Below the pieces are notes generated by a model. It was not told the DNA's origin. It ran no database searches and worked only from the letters and a program-made list of their open reading frames with translations. The position numbers and the translations under genes are program-made. 57,219 nucleotides of DNA. Origin: Bacillota bacterium (GTDB taxonomy: Bacteria > Bacillota > UBA4882 > UBA10575). Below, piece after piece: positions 1-8,262 of the stretch. Numbering within the stretch: position 1 is the stretch's first letter; each line of letters begins with the position of its first letter. The stretch is from contig JAAYHY010000042.1 of assembly GCA_012735135.1 (NCBI GenBank), forward strand, positions 1 through 57,219. Direction: 5' to 3'.

Positions 1-4
1 GCAG

Positions 5-78
5 CGGGGAGTGGCGCAGCTTGGTAGCGCGTCTGCTTTGGGAGCAGAAGGCCCAGGGTTCAACTCACTGCGCCCCGA
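5..78 (+). tRNA. tRNA-Pro (anticodon TGG)
   Basis: A cloverleaf can be drawn. The anticodon stem TCTGC/GCAGA encloses TTTGGGA with anticodon TGG, the D-arm is GCGC/GCGC, and the T-loop is TTCAACT. The acceptor stem CGGGGAG/CGCCCCG has one A-G mismatch (10/72). The T-stem CAGGG/CACTG has one G-A mismatch (57/67). CCA is not encoded. Two unpaired positions are unusual; it may be functional or slightly degraded. Confidence 0.85.
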
Positions 79-146
79 ACATCCCCTAAAGAACTTTCAT
101 GCCAAGGGAACAAGCGATCATTTATTATTTAAAGGTCCACTAAAAT

Positions 147-222
147 GCGGGAGTAGCTCAGTTGGTAGAGCGTCAGCCTTCCAAGCTGAATGTCGCGGGT
201 TCGATTCCCGTTTCCCGCTCCA
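147..222 (+). tRNA. tRNA-Gly (anticodon TCC)
   Basis: A full cloverleaf is visible. The acceptor GCGGGAG pairs with TTCCCGC with one G-T wobble. The anticodon stem TCAGC/GCTGA carries CTTCCAA (anticodon TCC), and the T-loop is TTCGATT. The 3' CCA is encoded at 220-222. It lies 68 nt after tRNA-Pro and is followed at once by a terminator, so the two tRNAs probably share a transcript that begins outside the window. Confidence 0.95.
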
Positions 223-224
223 GA

Positions 225-264
225 AAAGAAAAAACGGCTTTACTTCGGTAAAGTCTTTTTTTTT
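225..264 (+). terminator. Rho-independent terminator of the tRNA-Pro/Gly transcript
   Basis: The hairpin stem 236-243 pairs with 248-255 around a stable TTCG loop. An A-run precedes it and a run of nine T residues follows. It begins directly after the tRNA-Gly CCA end. Confidence 0.9.
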
Positions 265-393
265 GCCATCATCACGGGCCGTATTTGCCGCCGGTGGGGC
301 AATCCGTTCTCCGCTTTACGCGCGGGGTGGCGGTTATTTGTAAAAATAAGCCACTACTTACTGGAAATCCTAAGGGCTCTTGTCCCCTATAAA

Positions 394-423
394 TTGACAA
401 GTGGTAACAAAAAAGCGTATAAT
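394..423 (+). promoter_or_regulatory. Sigma-A type promoter upstream of the small ORF and secDF
   Basis: A perfect -35 TTGACA (394-399) and a perfect -10 TATAAT (418-423) are separated by 18 bp. Transcription would start near 430. This excludes upstream start codons for the next gene and supports its GTG start at 461. Confidence 0.85.
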
Positions 424-460
424 GAATAAAGATTGTCCGAATCAGGAAGGAGGAGCTTCA

Positions 461-595
461 GTGGGGGAATCGTTAGTCGTTACGGCGTTGATCCTGCTTT
501 TCTTTGGTTTTTTCGCCCTTTTAAGCCGTAAAGCCGAACGTGAAGTAGACCGTTACTATGGAGAGAAATTGAAAACCGGGAAAACATCCCGTTAA
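461..595 (+). CDS. Small single-pass membrane protein, unknown function
   Basis: A 44-residue protein. The GTG start at 461 is chosen because AGGAAGGAGGAG ends a few bases upstream and the promoter at 394-423 places the transcript start downstream of any earlier in-frame start. Residues about 4-21 (LVVTALILLFFGFFALLS) form one membrane helix, followed by a charged cytosolic tail rich in Lys, Arg and Glu. It lies 60 bp upstream of secD, probably in the same transcript, so a role linked to the translocon is possible but is inference only. No family is recognised. Confidence 0.6.
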   Translation: MGESLVVTALILLFFGFFALLSRKAEREVDRYYGEKLKTGKTSR

Positions 596-655
596 TTCTG
601 GTGGTCTTATTTGGGATTGAAAAAAGAAATGACCTAGAATAAAGGAGGAGTTCCA

Positions 656-2200
656 GTGCGACGGGATTTACGCCGGAAAGTATGGTTCATCCTCATCCTT
701 CTGGTGGCGGTGGGGGTTTATACCATTCTTCCCATTTTTAACCCGACTTTAAAACAGCTCTTTTTTAAGGGACAAGACCCCTTACGGCGGGGTCTGGATT
801 TAAAAGGCGGCCTCGAAGTAATTCTGGCCCCCGATTACCGGGTGGAAGCAAGGGTCTTATCCGAAGTTGAAAATTATGTCCGGAAAGCCTTTAGTGGTTT
901 AGGGGTGGCGGAGCCGACCGTTCGCCGGTTGGGCAAAGCCAATGACAATAACCGTTACGAAGGACTGGCCTTTAAATTTGCCTCGGCGGCGGAAGCCAAC
1001 CGGGTACTCAAGGCCGGAACGATCAAGGAGAACCTGACGTGGCGTTCGGGGATTGAAGAGAAGAAGTTGAAGGTCAATACGACGGTGTCAGCAGCCGATC
1101 CGTCGGTGCTTGAGGTATTGGTCCAGGAAGACCCGGCCAATTTCCCGGAGGATGCTTTGTACCAGGCGAAAGTGATTATTGAAAACCGGATCAACTCCTC
1201 CGGACTCTCAGAAACCCTGGTCCGCCTTGACCAGAATAAAGGCCGGATTGAAGTGCAACTCCCAGGGGTCCGCTCCCAGGAAGAAGCAGAACGGCTGATT
1301 AAATCGACCGGGCGTTTGAATTTCCGTCTTGACGGGAAGATTGTGATGTACGGCAACGATCTGGTGAAAGCCGAAGCGGGGCGTCATCCCCAAACCGGCG
1401 CGCCGGTAATTGATATCAGCTTTGGAAAAACCGGGGCCAAAATGTTTGAACAGATCACCACTGAACATGTCAACGAAATCCTTGCCATCTATATTGACGA
1501 GGAAGAGTTGATGGCGCCGGTGATCTCGGAACCGATTCTTAATGGAGACGCTCAGATTACCATGGGTTCGGGCACAACGATGCAACAAGCCAGGGACTAC
1601 GCCATCTTAATGAAGTCCGGGGCGCTTCCCATCTCCCTCCGTTCAATCTTGGTGACGCAAGTGGCGCCGACCTTAGGGACGGAAACCGTTAAACTAAGCT
1701 TGATCGCGGGCGCGATCGGCATTGCGCTGGTTTTCCTCTTTATGCTTGGTTTCTATGGACGGATGGGCGTGGTGGCCGACTTGGCTTTAGTCATTTATAC
1801 CCTGTTGGTCTTGGGAGTGCTTGCCCTGTTCCGCGGGGTACTGACTTTACCGGGGATCGCCGGTTTGATCCTGGGGATCGGGATGGCGGTGGACGGCAAT
1901 GTCATTATCTTTGAACGGATTAAAGACGAAGTCCGGTCCGGAAAGGGGATCCACTCGGCGGTCCAAGCCGGGTTTAACCGGGCGTACGTGACGATTTTGG
2001 ATTCGAATATTACCACTTTGATTGTGGCGGTGGTCTTATCCTACTTTGGCACCGGCGCCGTTAAAGGGTTTGCCGTCACTTTAGCCATCAGCATATTAAC
2101 CAGTATGTTTACGGCCCTTTTTGTCAGTAAAACCTTCCTGGAAATCTGGGTCGATAAGGCGCCCGAGCGCTTTTTGGCCAAATACGGGGTTAGGGGGTGA
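656..2200 (+). CDS. secD: Protein translocase subunit SecD
   Basis: SecD works with SecF, and usually YajC, as the membrane partner of SecYEG that uses the proton gradient to complete protein export. The 514-residue product has an N-terminal membrane helix (about residues 9-27) and the GLDLKGG signature near residue 46. A large extracytoplasmic region follows, then a C-terminal block of five helices from about residue 340 that contains the conserved GIGMAVDGNVIIFERIKDE segment. The GTG start at 656 follows AAAGGAGGAG with good spacing. secF follows directly. Length and domain order are normal for the stand-alone SecD form. Confidence 0.97.
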   Translation: MRRDLRRKVWFILILLVAVGVYTILPIFNPTLKQLFFKGQDPLRRGLDLKGGLEVILAPDYRVEARVLSEVENYVRKAFSGLGVAEPTVRRLGKANDNNRYEGLAFKFASAAEANRVLKAGTIKENLTWRSGIEEKKLKVNTTVSAADPSVLEVLVQEDPANFPEDALYQAKVIIENRINSSGLSETLVRLDQNKGRIEVQLPGVRSQEEAERLIKSTGRLNFRLDGKIVMYGNDLVKAEAGRHPQTGAPVIDISFGKTGAKMFEQITTEHVNEILAIYIDEEELMAPVISEPILNGDAQITMGSGTTMQQARDYAILMKSGALPISLRSILVTQVAPTLGTETVKLSLIAGAIGIALVFLFMLGFYGRMGVVADLALVIYTLLVLGVLALFRGVLTLPGIAGLILGIGMAVDGNVIIFERIKDEVRSGKGIHSAVQAGFNRAYVTILDSNITTLIVAVVLSYFGTGAVKGFAVTLAISILTSMFTALFVSKTFLEIWVDKAPERFLAKYGVRG

Positions 2201-2205
2201 AAGGG

Positions 2206-3150
2206 ATGAATTTGATGAACTTGATGAAATACAATAAAATCTTTATCGCCGTTGCCGTAGTGGCCATGGCCATAAGTGTCGCGCTCTGGATCGGCAAAGG
2301 ACTGAATTTCGGGATTGAGTTTACCGGCGGGACCAACATCCGTTACCCGCTGACAGCTAAAGCGACCACGGCGGAAGTGCGGGCGGCTTTGGAGCCCTTA
2401 CAGGCGCTGGATTTGGAGCTGAGCCCCCCCCAACCCTATAGTTATCTGGATCCGGAGACGGGCGCGCAAAAGCATGGGGTTCTGATCCAAACCCGCTTTC
2501 TCGGTCAGGAAGAACAAGAACAGGTGTTGAGGGCGCTGGAAACTGCCTTCGGTCCCCTGACGGACGACGCGGCGCGCCAGATCAACCAGGTGGAACCGAT
2601 TATCGGAAAAGAGATGCTCCTCAACGCTATCTATGCGGTTATCATCGCCTGGGTTTTTATGCTAATCTATATTGCCATCCGCTTTGAATGGAAATCCGGC
2701 GTTACCGGTTTGGTAGCCTTAGTCCATGATGTTTTGTTGATCATCGGGATCTTTGCCTTGCTTGGGAAAGAAGTCGATCTGAACTTTGTCGCCGCGCTCC
2801 TGACGATCATCGGTTACTCGATCAACAACACCATTGTTATTTTCGACCGGATCCGGGAGAACCTGAAGACGAAGACCCGGTCCCAATCCTATGGAGAAAT
2901 CACCAATCTATCCTTGCTCCAAAGTATGCGACGGTCTTTGAACACCTCCATTACGACGGTCTTGGCGGTCCTGGTCCTCTATTTACTGGGCAGTCCGGCG
3001 ATTAAAGACTTTATGCTGGCGCTGTTGATCGGTTTAACGGTGGGCACCTATTCCAGTCTCTTTCTGGCCCCGCCCCTCTGGTCGGTCTGGAAAGGTAAGG
3101 AAGAGGGAAAAGGCCGGACGGGTAAAATGGCGACCGCGACCGGGAAATAA
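2206..3150 (+). CDS. secF: Protein translocase subunit SecF
   Basis: SecF is the partner of SecD in proton-driven protein export. It is 314 residues from ATG 2206, chosen because GGGGGTG lies 6 nt upstream. A GTG at 2197 overlapping the secD stop, and further ATGs at 2215 and 2224, are alternatives. The protein shows an N-terminal helix, the FGIEFTGGT motif near residue 36, a periplasmic P-domain, and five C-terminal helices containing the conserved GYSINNTIVIFDRIREN segment. It is tightly linked to secD and ends in a strong terminator, closing the transcript. Confidence 0.97.
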   Translation: MNLMNLMKYNKIFIAVAVVAMAISVALWIGKGLNFGIEFTGGTNIRYPLTAKATTAEVRAALEPLQALDLELSPPQPYSYLDPETGAQKHGVLIQTRFLGQEEQEQVLRALETAFGPLTDDAARQINQVEPIIGKEMLLNAIYAVIIAWVFMLIYIAIRFEWKSGVTGLVALVHDVLLIIGIFALLGKEVDLNFVAALLTIIGYSINNTIVIFDRIRENLKTKTRSQSYGEITNLSLLQSMRRSLNTSITTVLAVLVLYLLGSPAIKDFMLALLIGLTVGTYSSLFLAPPLWSVWKGKEEGKGRTGKMATATGK

Positions 3151-3165
3151 TTTATTGGGCGTCGG

Positions 3166-3197
3166 AAACCCCTCCCTTGTTGTGGGAGGGGTTTTTT
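3166..3197 (+). terminator. Rho-independent terminator after secF
   Basis: The 11-bp stem AAACCCCTCCC pairs with GGGAGGGGTTT around the loop TTGTTGT, and is followed by a T-run. It lies 15 nt after the secF stop codon. Confidence 0.92.
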
Positions 3198-3418
3198 CTA
3201 CACCGCCCGGTTTTGGTCAGGTCTGGAGTAGGCGGCGCTGACCAGATTTCCACGGCGAGAAGGAAATGGCCGGTTTGCACCGAACTTATTTACTTAAAAT
3301 CCCTTCGATATGTGCCGATTCACCCGGCTTTGAAGTCTCATCCTACTGGATAGCTGGCCGGCTCACCCAGCGGCCGTAGCTTTTGCCTTATTATCCGCGG
3401 AAGAGTGGAGGTGGCCCC

Positions 3419-3814
3419 ATGCAGTTAATTTTTATTTTGATCTTAATTTTCGCCGTTTTAGTGGCGATTTTTGCGATCCAAAACGCTTATCCGGTGACGA
3501 TTTATTTTCTGAAATGGCAATTTGAGGCCTCTTTAGGCTTGGTCATTCTGATCTGTCTCTTAATTGGAGCGGTTTCTTTAGGCAGCCTTAGTCTAATCCA
3601 TCAAACCAAAGCTAAGCTGAAGGCGCGGGCCCAAAGTAAGGAAGGGGAGAAAGCGGACCAGGCAAGTGAAGGGGTGGAGTCCGGGGAACTTCCAGCCGGA
3701 GTCAAGGGCGAAACACCCCCGGAGATACTGGCCGCCGGGGCCGGCGAGGAGCGGGACACCACGATGAACGCGCCGGGAGGTGTAGACGATCCATCCCAAG
3801 CAGTGGAAAGTTAG
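3419..3814 (+). CDS. LapA-domain membrane protein
   Basis: A 131-residue protein. ATG 3419 is chosen because GTGGAGGTGG sits just upstream; an in-frame TTG at 3383 lacks a ribosome site. Two membrane helices (about residues 2-20 and 39-62) flank AIQNAYPVTIYFLKW, which matches the LapA (DUF1049) pattern of N, P and F residues. The C-terminal half is a polar, Glu/Gly-rich tail of low complexity without obvious fold. LapA proteins are linked to envelope assembly in proteobacteria; in Firmicutes the role is unknown. The end of the gene carries a strong Shine-Dalgarno that appears to serve recJ. Confidence 0.75.
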   Translation: MQLIFILILIFAVLVAIFAIQNAYPVTIYFLKWQFEASLGLVILICLLIGAVSLGSLSLIHQTKAKLKARAQSKEGEKADQASEGVESGELPAGVKGETPPEILAAGAGEERDTTMNAPGGVDDPSQAVES

Positions 3815-3872
3815 TGTTGTTGATCACCAATGTCCTCCCGAATTAATCGCGGAGTTCGGACTCTCCCCTTTA
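3776..3872 (+). other. recJ: Probable translation start and N-terminal extension of recJ from a non-standard codon
   Basis: The recJ frame stays open upstream of its first ATG (3873) back to a TAG at 3783. The 28 extra codons encode a sequence containing WKVSVVD and ELIAEFGLSPLMAKILAKR, which resembles the conserved N-terminus of RecJ proteins. No ATG, GTG or TTG exists in this stretch. GGAGGTG at 3776-3782 lies 6 nt before ATC at 3789, an ideal position for initiation at ATC. The stretch overlaps the 3' end of the LapA gene. A sequence error or frameshift is the alternative. Confidence 0.5.
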
Positions 3873-5486
3873 ATGGCGAAGATTCTGGCCAAACGGAAGA
3901 TCACCACCCGGGAGGAAGTCCGCTTCTTTTTCCAGGGTGGAAGGGCGGATTTGCCATCCCCCTTTCTCCTGCCGGGGATGGAGGAGGCGGTCGAACTACT
4001 GGCCTCCGCCCTTGAGCGGCGGGAACGGATCTTGATTTACGGGGATTATGATGCCGACGGGATTACGGCGGTGGCCTTGCTTTTACGGACCTTGCGCCCC
4101 TTCAATACCGGAAATATCCTATATTACCTGCCGAAAAGATTGGCCGAAGGGTATGGTTTGCATCAACAAGCGCTGGCGAAAGCCGTAAAATATGGATGCC
4201 GGCTGGTTATTACGGTGGACTGCGGGATTACGGCGGTGGCGGAAGCCGCCTACCTACGGGAACAGGGGGTAAACCTAATCCTCACCGACCACCATGAACC
4301 GGGTTCCCAATTGCCGTGGGCGGCGGCGCTCCTGAACCCGAAAGTCGCCGCTGCTTACCCCTATCCCCAACTGGCTGGCGTCGGGGTTGCCTTCAAGCTG
4401 CTCCAGGGTTTGGCGGTCAAGCGGCCGGAGTTGGAAGAGCTTTTATGGGAAAATATAGATTTGGTAGCCCTCGGGACCATTGCCGATGTTGTTCCGCTCC
4501 TGGGCGAAAACCGGGTCTTGGTGAAAGAGGGGCTGAAACAGATGGCCAAGACGGCCAACACCGGGCTGAAGGCTTTGCTCACCCAGACCGGGTTGGCCGG
4601 AAAACGGATCGAGGCCGGCCATGTCGGCTATATTTTAGCCCCCCGGGTCAATGCGGTGGGACGGTTGGGTGATCCCACGGTTGCCCTCCGGCTCTTCCTG
4701 GAGGAGAATCCGGTTCGTGCCGGTAAACTGGCGGCCTTGCTGGAAACAATGAACCAGAAACGCCAGCGGATCGAGGAAAAAGTGCAGCAGGAAGCGGAGA
4801 AAGCGATCGCGGATGCCGGGCCGGTCGGGAAGGCTTTGGTGCTGGCCGGTCCCTGGCACCCGGGGGTGATCGGGATTGTGGCGGCCCGGCTGACCGAAAA
4901 GTATTACCGGCCGACGGTCCTGTTGAGTCTGGAGGGGGAGAGGGCCCGCGGTTCGGGGCGGAGTATCCCCGGGTTCCATCTGTTTCATGCTTTAGAAGAA
5001 TGCGCCTGGTGTTTGGTTAAATATGGCGGTCATGAGTGTGCCGCCGGGCTTGAGCTGGAGAAGAACCGTCTGGATGATTTTAAAAGGGCCTTTACCGCCG
5101 TGGCCGAAGACCGGCTTACCCCGGAACTCCTTACCCCCGCATTGGAAGTGGAAGAGGTGATTCCGGTGGAAGCGGTGACGAAAGCTCTCCTTACGGATCT
5201 GGCCCGGTTGGCTCCTTTCGGGGAAGGAAATCCCGAGCCGGTCCTGGCCTGCCGGGCCGTTAAGCTTTTGGCTTGTTATGGGGTGGGCAAGGATGCCAAG
5301 CATTTAAAACTTAAACTGGGAAACCCGAACGCTTCCTGGGAAGCCATTGGCTTTAATTTTGGCGCCCTCACCGGAGAGCTGGAAGGGGCCAAGAAGGTGG
5401 ATTTGGCCTTTAACCTGGAGCTCAACGATTGGAACAACCAATTGCAATTGGTCCTGAAAGACCTGAAACTACCGGAAGTCAGCTGA
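3873..5486 (+). CDS. recJ: Single-stranded-DNA-specific 5'-3' exonuclease RecJ
   Basis: RecJ degrades single-stranded DNA 5' to 3' in recombination and mismatch or base-excision repair. The coordinates give the longest form from a standard codon (537 residues); the natural start is probably the ATC at 3789 (565 residues). The DHH phosphoesterase core shows GDYDADG near residue 53, VDCGIT near residue 109, and TDHHEP near residue 137. The DHHA1 domain shows GHECAAG near residue 386, and a C-terminal OB-like segment follows. The length from ATC 3789 fits bacterial RecJ. It lies between the LapA gene and rel, as often seen in Firmicutes. Confidence 0.96.
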   Translation: MAKILAKRKITTREEVRFFFQGGRADLPSPFLLPGMEEAVELLASALERRERILIYGDYDADGITAVALLLRTLRPFNTGNILYYLPKRLAEGYGLHQQALAKAVKYGCRLVITVDCGITAVAEAAYLREQGVNLILTDHHEPGSQLPWAAALLNPKVAAAYPYPQLAGVGVAFKLLQGLAVKRPELEELLWENIDLVALGTIADVVPLLGENRVLVKEGLKQMAKTANTGLKALLTQTGLAGKRIEAGHVGYILAPRVNAVGRLGDPTVALRLFLEENPVRAGKLAALLETMNQKRQRIEEKVQQEAEKAIADAGPVGKALVLAGPWHPGVIGIVAARLTEKYYRPTVLLSLEGERARGSGRSIPGFHLFHALEECAWCLVKYGGHECAAGLELEKNRLDDFKRAFTAVAEDRLTPELLTPALEVEEVIPVEAVTKALLTDLARLAPFGEGNPEPVLACRAVKLLACYGVGKDAKHLKLKLGNPNASWEAIGFNFGALTGELEGAKKVDLAFNLELNDWNNQLQLVLKDLKLPEVS

Positions 5487-5562
5487 AAGGCGGCTTGACC
5501 CTTAACCTTGTCAATGAACCGGAAGGTTAAAATTACCGGGAGTAGTTTGAAAGGTGAGCCCG

Positions 5563-7701
5563 ATGACGATTGAGGATTTATTGCAAAAAGCAGAAAAGTA
5601 CCCTCCGGAAGCCCGGGAGGAGATCCGGCGCGCCTACGCCTTTGCGGCTTCCGCTCACCAAGGACAGCGGCGGGATTCGGGGGAAGCCTACATTAACCAC
5701 CCCTTAGCCGTGGCCAACATTCTGGTGGAGATGGGGCTTGACCCCACCTCGGTCATCGCCGCCCTCCTCCATGATGTGGTGGAAGACACGGAGATCGGTC
5801 TGGAAGAGATTGCCGGTAAGTTTGGAGAAGAAGTGGCCGCATTGGTCGACGGGCTGACCAAACTGAGTAAGATTGTTTTCCAAAACAAGCAGGAGCAACA
5901 AGTGGAGAATCTCCGGAAAATGTTTTTGGCGATGGCCAAAGATGTCCGGGTCATCCTGATTAAATTAGCCGACCGGATGCACAACATGCGTACTTTGCGT
6001 TTTCTTCCGGTGGAACGGCGGAAGCGGATTGCCCGGGAAACGCTGGAGATCTACGCCCCCCTTGCCCACCGGCTGGGGATGTACCGGATGAAATGGGAAC
6101 TGGAAGACATCGCCTTTCACTATCTGGAACCGGAGAAATACTACGAGTTGGTCCAGAAGGTGGCCCAGAAAAGATCCGAACGGGAGCGGGAGATCGAGGA
6201 GAACATCAAAGTCCTCGCCGACCACCTGGCCGAGTTGAATATCAAAGCGGACATCCAGGGCCGGCCGAAGCATTTCTACAGTGTCTACCAGAAAATGGTC
6301 AAGCAGAACAAGGATTTTTCGGAGATCTATGATTTGATGGCTTTGCGGGTGCTGGTCGATACGATCCAGGATTGTTACGAAGTGCTGGGGGTCGTCCATA
6401 CGCTCTGGAAACCCATCCCCGGCCGCTTTAAAGATTATATTGCCGTGCCCAAGTCCAATCTCTACCAGTCTTTACACACCACCGTGATGGGGAACCAAGG
6501 GGCGCCGCTGGAGATCCAGATCCGGACCTGGCAGATGCACCAGGTGGCGGAGTACGGGATTGCCGCCCACTGGCGCTATAAAGAAGGAAAGACCGTCAAG
6601 GATGAAGACTTTCTGCAAAAGATCGCCTGGCTTCGTCATCTTCTGGAATGGCAGGGGGAAGCCAATGATGCCGACGAGTTTCTGGAGAACCTCCGGGTTA
6701 ACCTTTTTGAGGATGAAGTCTTCGTTTTCACCCCGAAAGGGGATGTGAAAAGTCTACCGGCGGGGGCGACCCCGGGTGATTTTGCCTATACGGTCCACAC
6801 CCATATCGGCCACCGTTGCGTGGGAGCCAAGGTGAACGGGCGGCTGGTCCCCCTGGATCATCAGTTAAAAAACGGGGATATTGTGCAGATTCTCACCGCC
6901 AAACAAGATGCGGGACCGAGCCGGGACTGGTTGAAATTTGTCGTCACTTCCAAGGCGAAGAGCCGGATCCGCCAATGGTTGCGGGAACAGAGCCGGGAAG
7001 AGTATATCCTTCTAGCCCGGGAGCAATTGGAGCGGGAGCTGAAAAAGAACGGCTATGACCCGCAGAGCTTATTAAAGCCCGAACTGCTCCAGGAGGTTGC
7101 CTCCCGTCTCGGCTTTGTGCAGGGGGACGATCTTCTGTTTGCCGTCGGCGATGGGAAGCTGGCTTGTGGCGCGGTCGCCGCGAAACTGGTGGCCGCGGTG
7201 GAGCCGGAGAAAAAACAACCCCCCATTCTTCCCGGCGAAAGGCCTTTGGGACGGCCGGGGGGGGTTAAGGTGGAAGGAGTTTCCAACCTGCTGGTCAGGT
7301 TTTCCCGGTGCTGTAATCCGGTCCCCGGCGACCAGATTATTGGGTATATCACCAGGGGAAAAGGGGTGGCGGTGCACCGCGTCGATTGTCCCAGTCTTCC
7401 TACGGAGACGGAACGGTTCATCCGGGTGGAATGGGACCAGGAAGAGACGGGTGTTTATCCGCTCACCATCGAAGTGGAAGCGCTGGACCGCAACAACTTG
7501 CTGCTGGATATCATGAATGTCTTTTCCCAGCTCAAGTTGAACGTCAGCGCCGTCAATGTCCGGACCAATAAAGGCCTGGCTTATCTGGACTTCACCGTCG
7601 AGGTCCGGCACTTGAACGAAGCGCAGGAATTGGTTAGGAAATTACAGCTTATTAACGGGGTGCAGAAAGTTTTCCGGACGACAAAAGCAAGAAAAAGATG
7701 A
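5563..7701 (+). CDS. rel: Bifunctional (p)ppGpp synthetase/hydrolase Rel
   Basis: This enzyme makes and degrades the stringent-response alarmone (p)ppGpp. It has 712 residues from ATG 5563, which has AAAGGTGA 6 nt upstream; a GTG at 5554 would sit inside that site. Domains in order: HD hydrolase with conserved His and the HDVVEDTE motif near residue 70; synthetase with [20 protein letters not shown] near residue 290; TGS domain from about residue 385 ([10 protein letters not shown]); a Cys/His zinc-finger-like segment (CCNPVPGD); and a C-terminal ACT domain. The intact HD motif argues for hydrolase activity. dtd follows 10 nt later, as in many Firmicutes. Confidence 0.96.
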   Translation: MTIEDLLQKAEKYPPEAREEIRRAYAFAASAHQGQRRDSGEAYINHPLAVANILVEMGLDPTSVIAALLHDVVEDTEIGLEEIAGKFGEEVAALVDGLTKLSKIVFQNKQEQQVENLRKMFLAMAKDVRVILIKLADRMHNMRTLRFLPVERRKRIARETLEIYAPLAHRLGMYRMKWELEDIAFHYLEPEKYYELVQKVAQKRSEREREIEENIKVLADHLAELNIKADIQGRPKHFYSVYQKMVKQNKDFSEIYDLMALRVLVDTIQDCYEVLGVVHTLWKPIPGRFKDYIAVPKSNLYQSLHTTVMGNQGAPLEIQIRTWQMHQVAEYGIAAHWRYKEGKTVKDEDFLQKIAWLRHLLEWQGEANDADEFLENLRVNLFEDEVFVFTPKGDVKSLPAGATPGDFAYTVHTHIGHRCVGAKVNGRLVPLDHQLKNGDIVQILTAKQDAGPSRDWLKFVVTSKAKSRIRQWLREQSREEYILLAREQLERELKKNGYDPQSLLKPELLQEVASRLGFVQGDDLLFAVGDGKLACGAVAAKLVAAVEPEKKQPPILPGERPLGRPGGVKVEGVSNLLVRFSRCCNPVPGDQIIGYITRGKGVAVHRVDCPSLPTETERFIRVEWDQEETGVYPLTIEVEALDRNNLLLDIMNVFSQLKLNVSAVNVRTNKGLAYLDFTVEVRHLNEAQELVRKLQLINGVQKVFRTTKARKR

Positions 7702-7711
7702 GGGGAAAGCA

Positions 7712-8170
7712 ATGCGCGCACTTATCCAACGGATTAGTTCCGCCCGGGTCCGGGTCGGCGACGAGCTTATTGGCGAGGCCGGCCCGGGGCTGCTGGTTTT
7801 TCTCGGCGTCGGCCGTAAGGACGGCCGGACCGAACTGGGACAATTGGCGGAAAAGATTGTCCATCTAAGGATCTTCGAAGATGAAGAGGGGAAAATGAAC
7901 CGGTCTGTGTTAGAGATCGGCGGGGAGATTTTAGTTGTTTCCCAGTTTACCCTTTATGCTGATTGCCGGAAAGGAAGGCGCCCCAATTTCCTGGAAGCGG
8001 CCCCTCCCGAAGTCGGCTGTGAACTCTATGAGCAGTTTGTCGCCGTTCTCCAGGAAAAGGGGGTAAAAGTGGCCACCGGCCGTTTTGGCGCCCATATGGC
8101 GGTGGAATTGACCAACGACGGACCGGTCACCATCATGCTTGATACCGAAGATTGGACGAAATCCCAATAA
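7712..8170 (+). CDS. dtd: D-aminoacyl-tRNA deacylase Dtd
   Basis: Dtd hydrolyses D-amino acids from mischarged tRNAs and also removes glycine from tRNA-Ala. The 152-residue product carries both family signatures: SQFTL near residue 77 and NDGPVT near residue 132. The N-terminal [13 protein letters not shown] is typical. The gene is 10 nt after rel and probably co-transcribed with it. Length is normal. Confidence 0.97.
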   Translation: MRALIQRISSARVRVGDELIGEAGPGLLVFLGVGRKDGRTELGQLAEKIVHLRIFEDEEGKMNRSVLEIGGEILVVSQFTLYADCRKGRRPNFLEAAPPEVGCELYEQFVAVLQEKGVKVATGRFGAHMAVELTNDGPVTIMLDTEDWTKSQ

Positions 8171-8262
8171 AGGTTTGGTCTAAAGGAGGTTTCCGCACTG
8201 GCTTACGGAATATTAAAGCAAAAGGGAGAACAGGATAGCATATGGAAAATGGGGTGATTCTC

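Noticed and set aside
401-460. Upstream start (GTG 401) for the small membrane protein
   Set aside because: It lies between the -35 and -10 boxes of the promoter, so it would not be on the transcript.
5495-5533. Promoter for rel from TTGACC and TAAAAT
   Set aside because: Spacing is 27 bp, far from the functional range.
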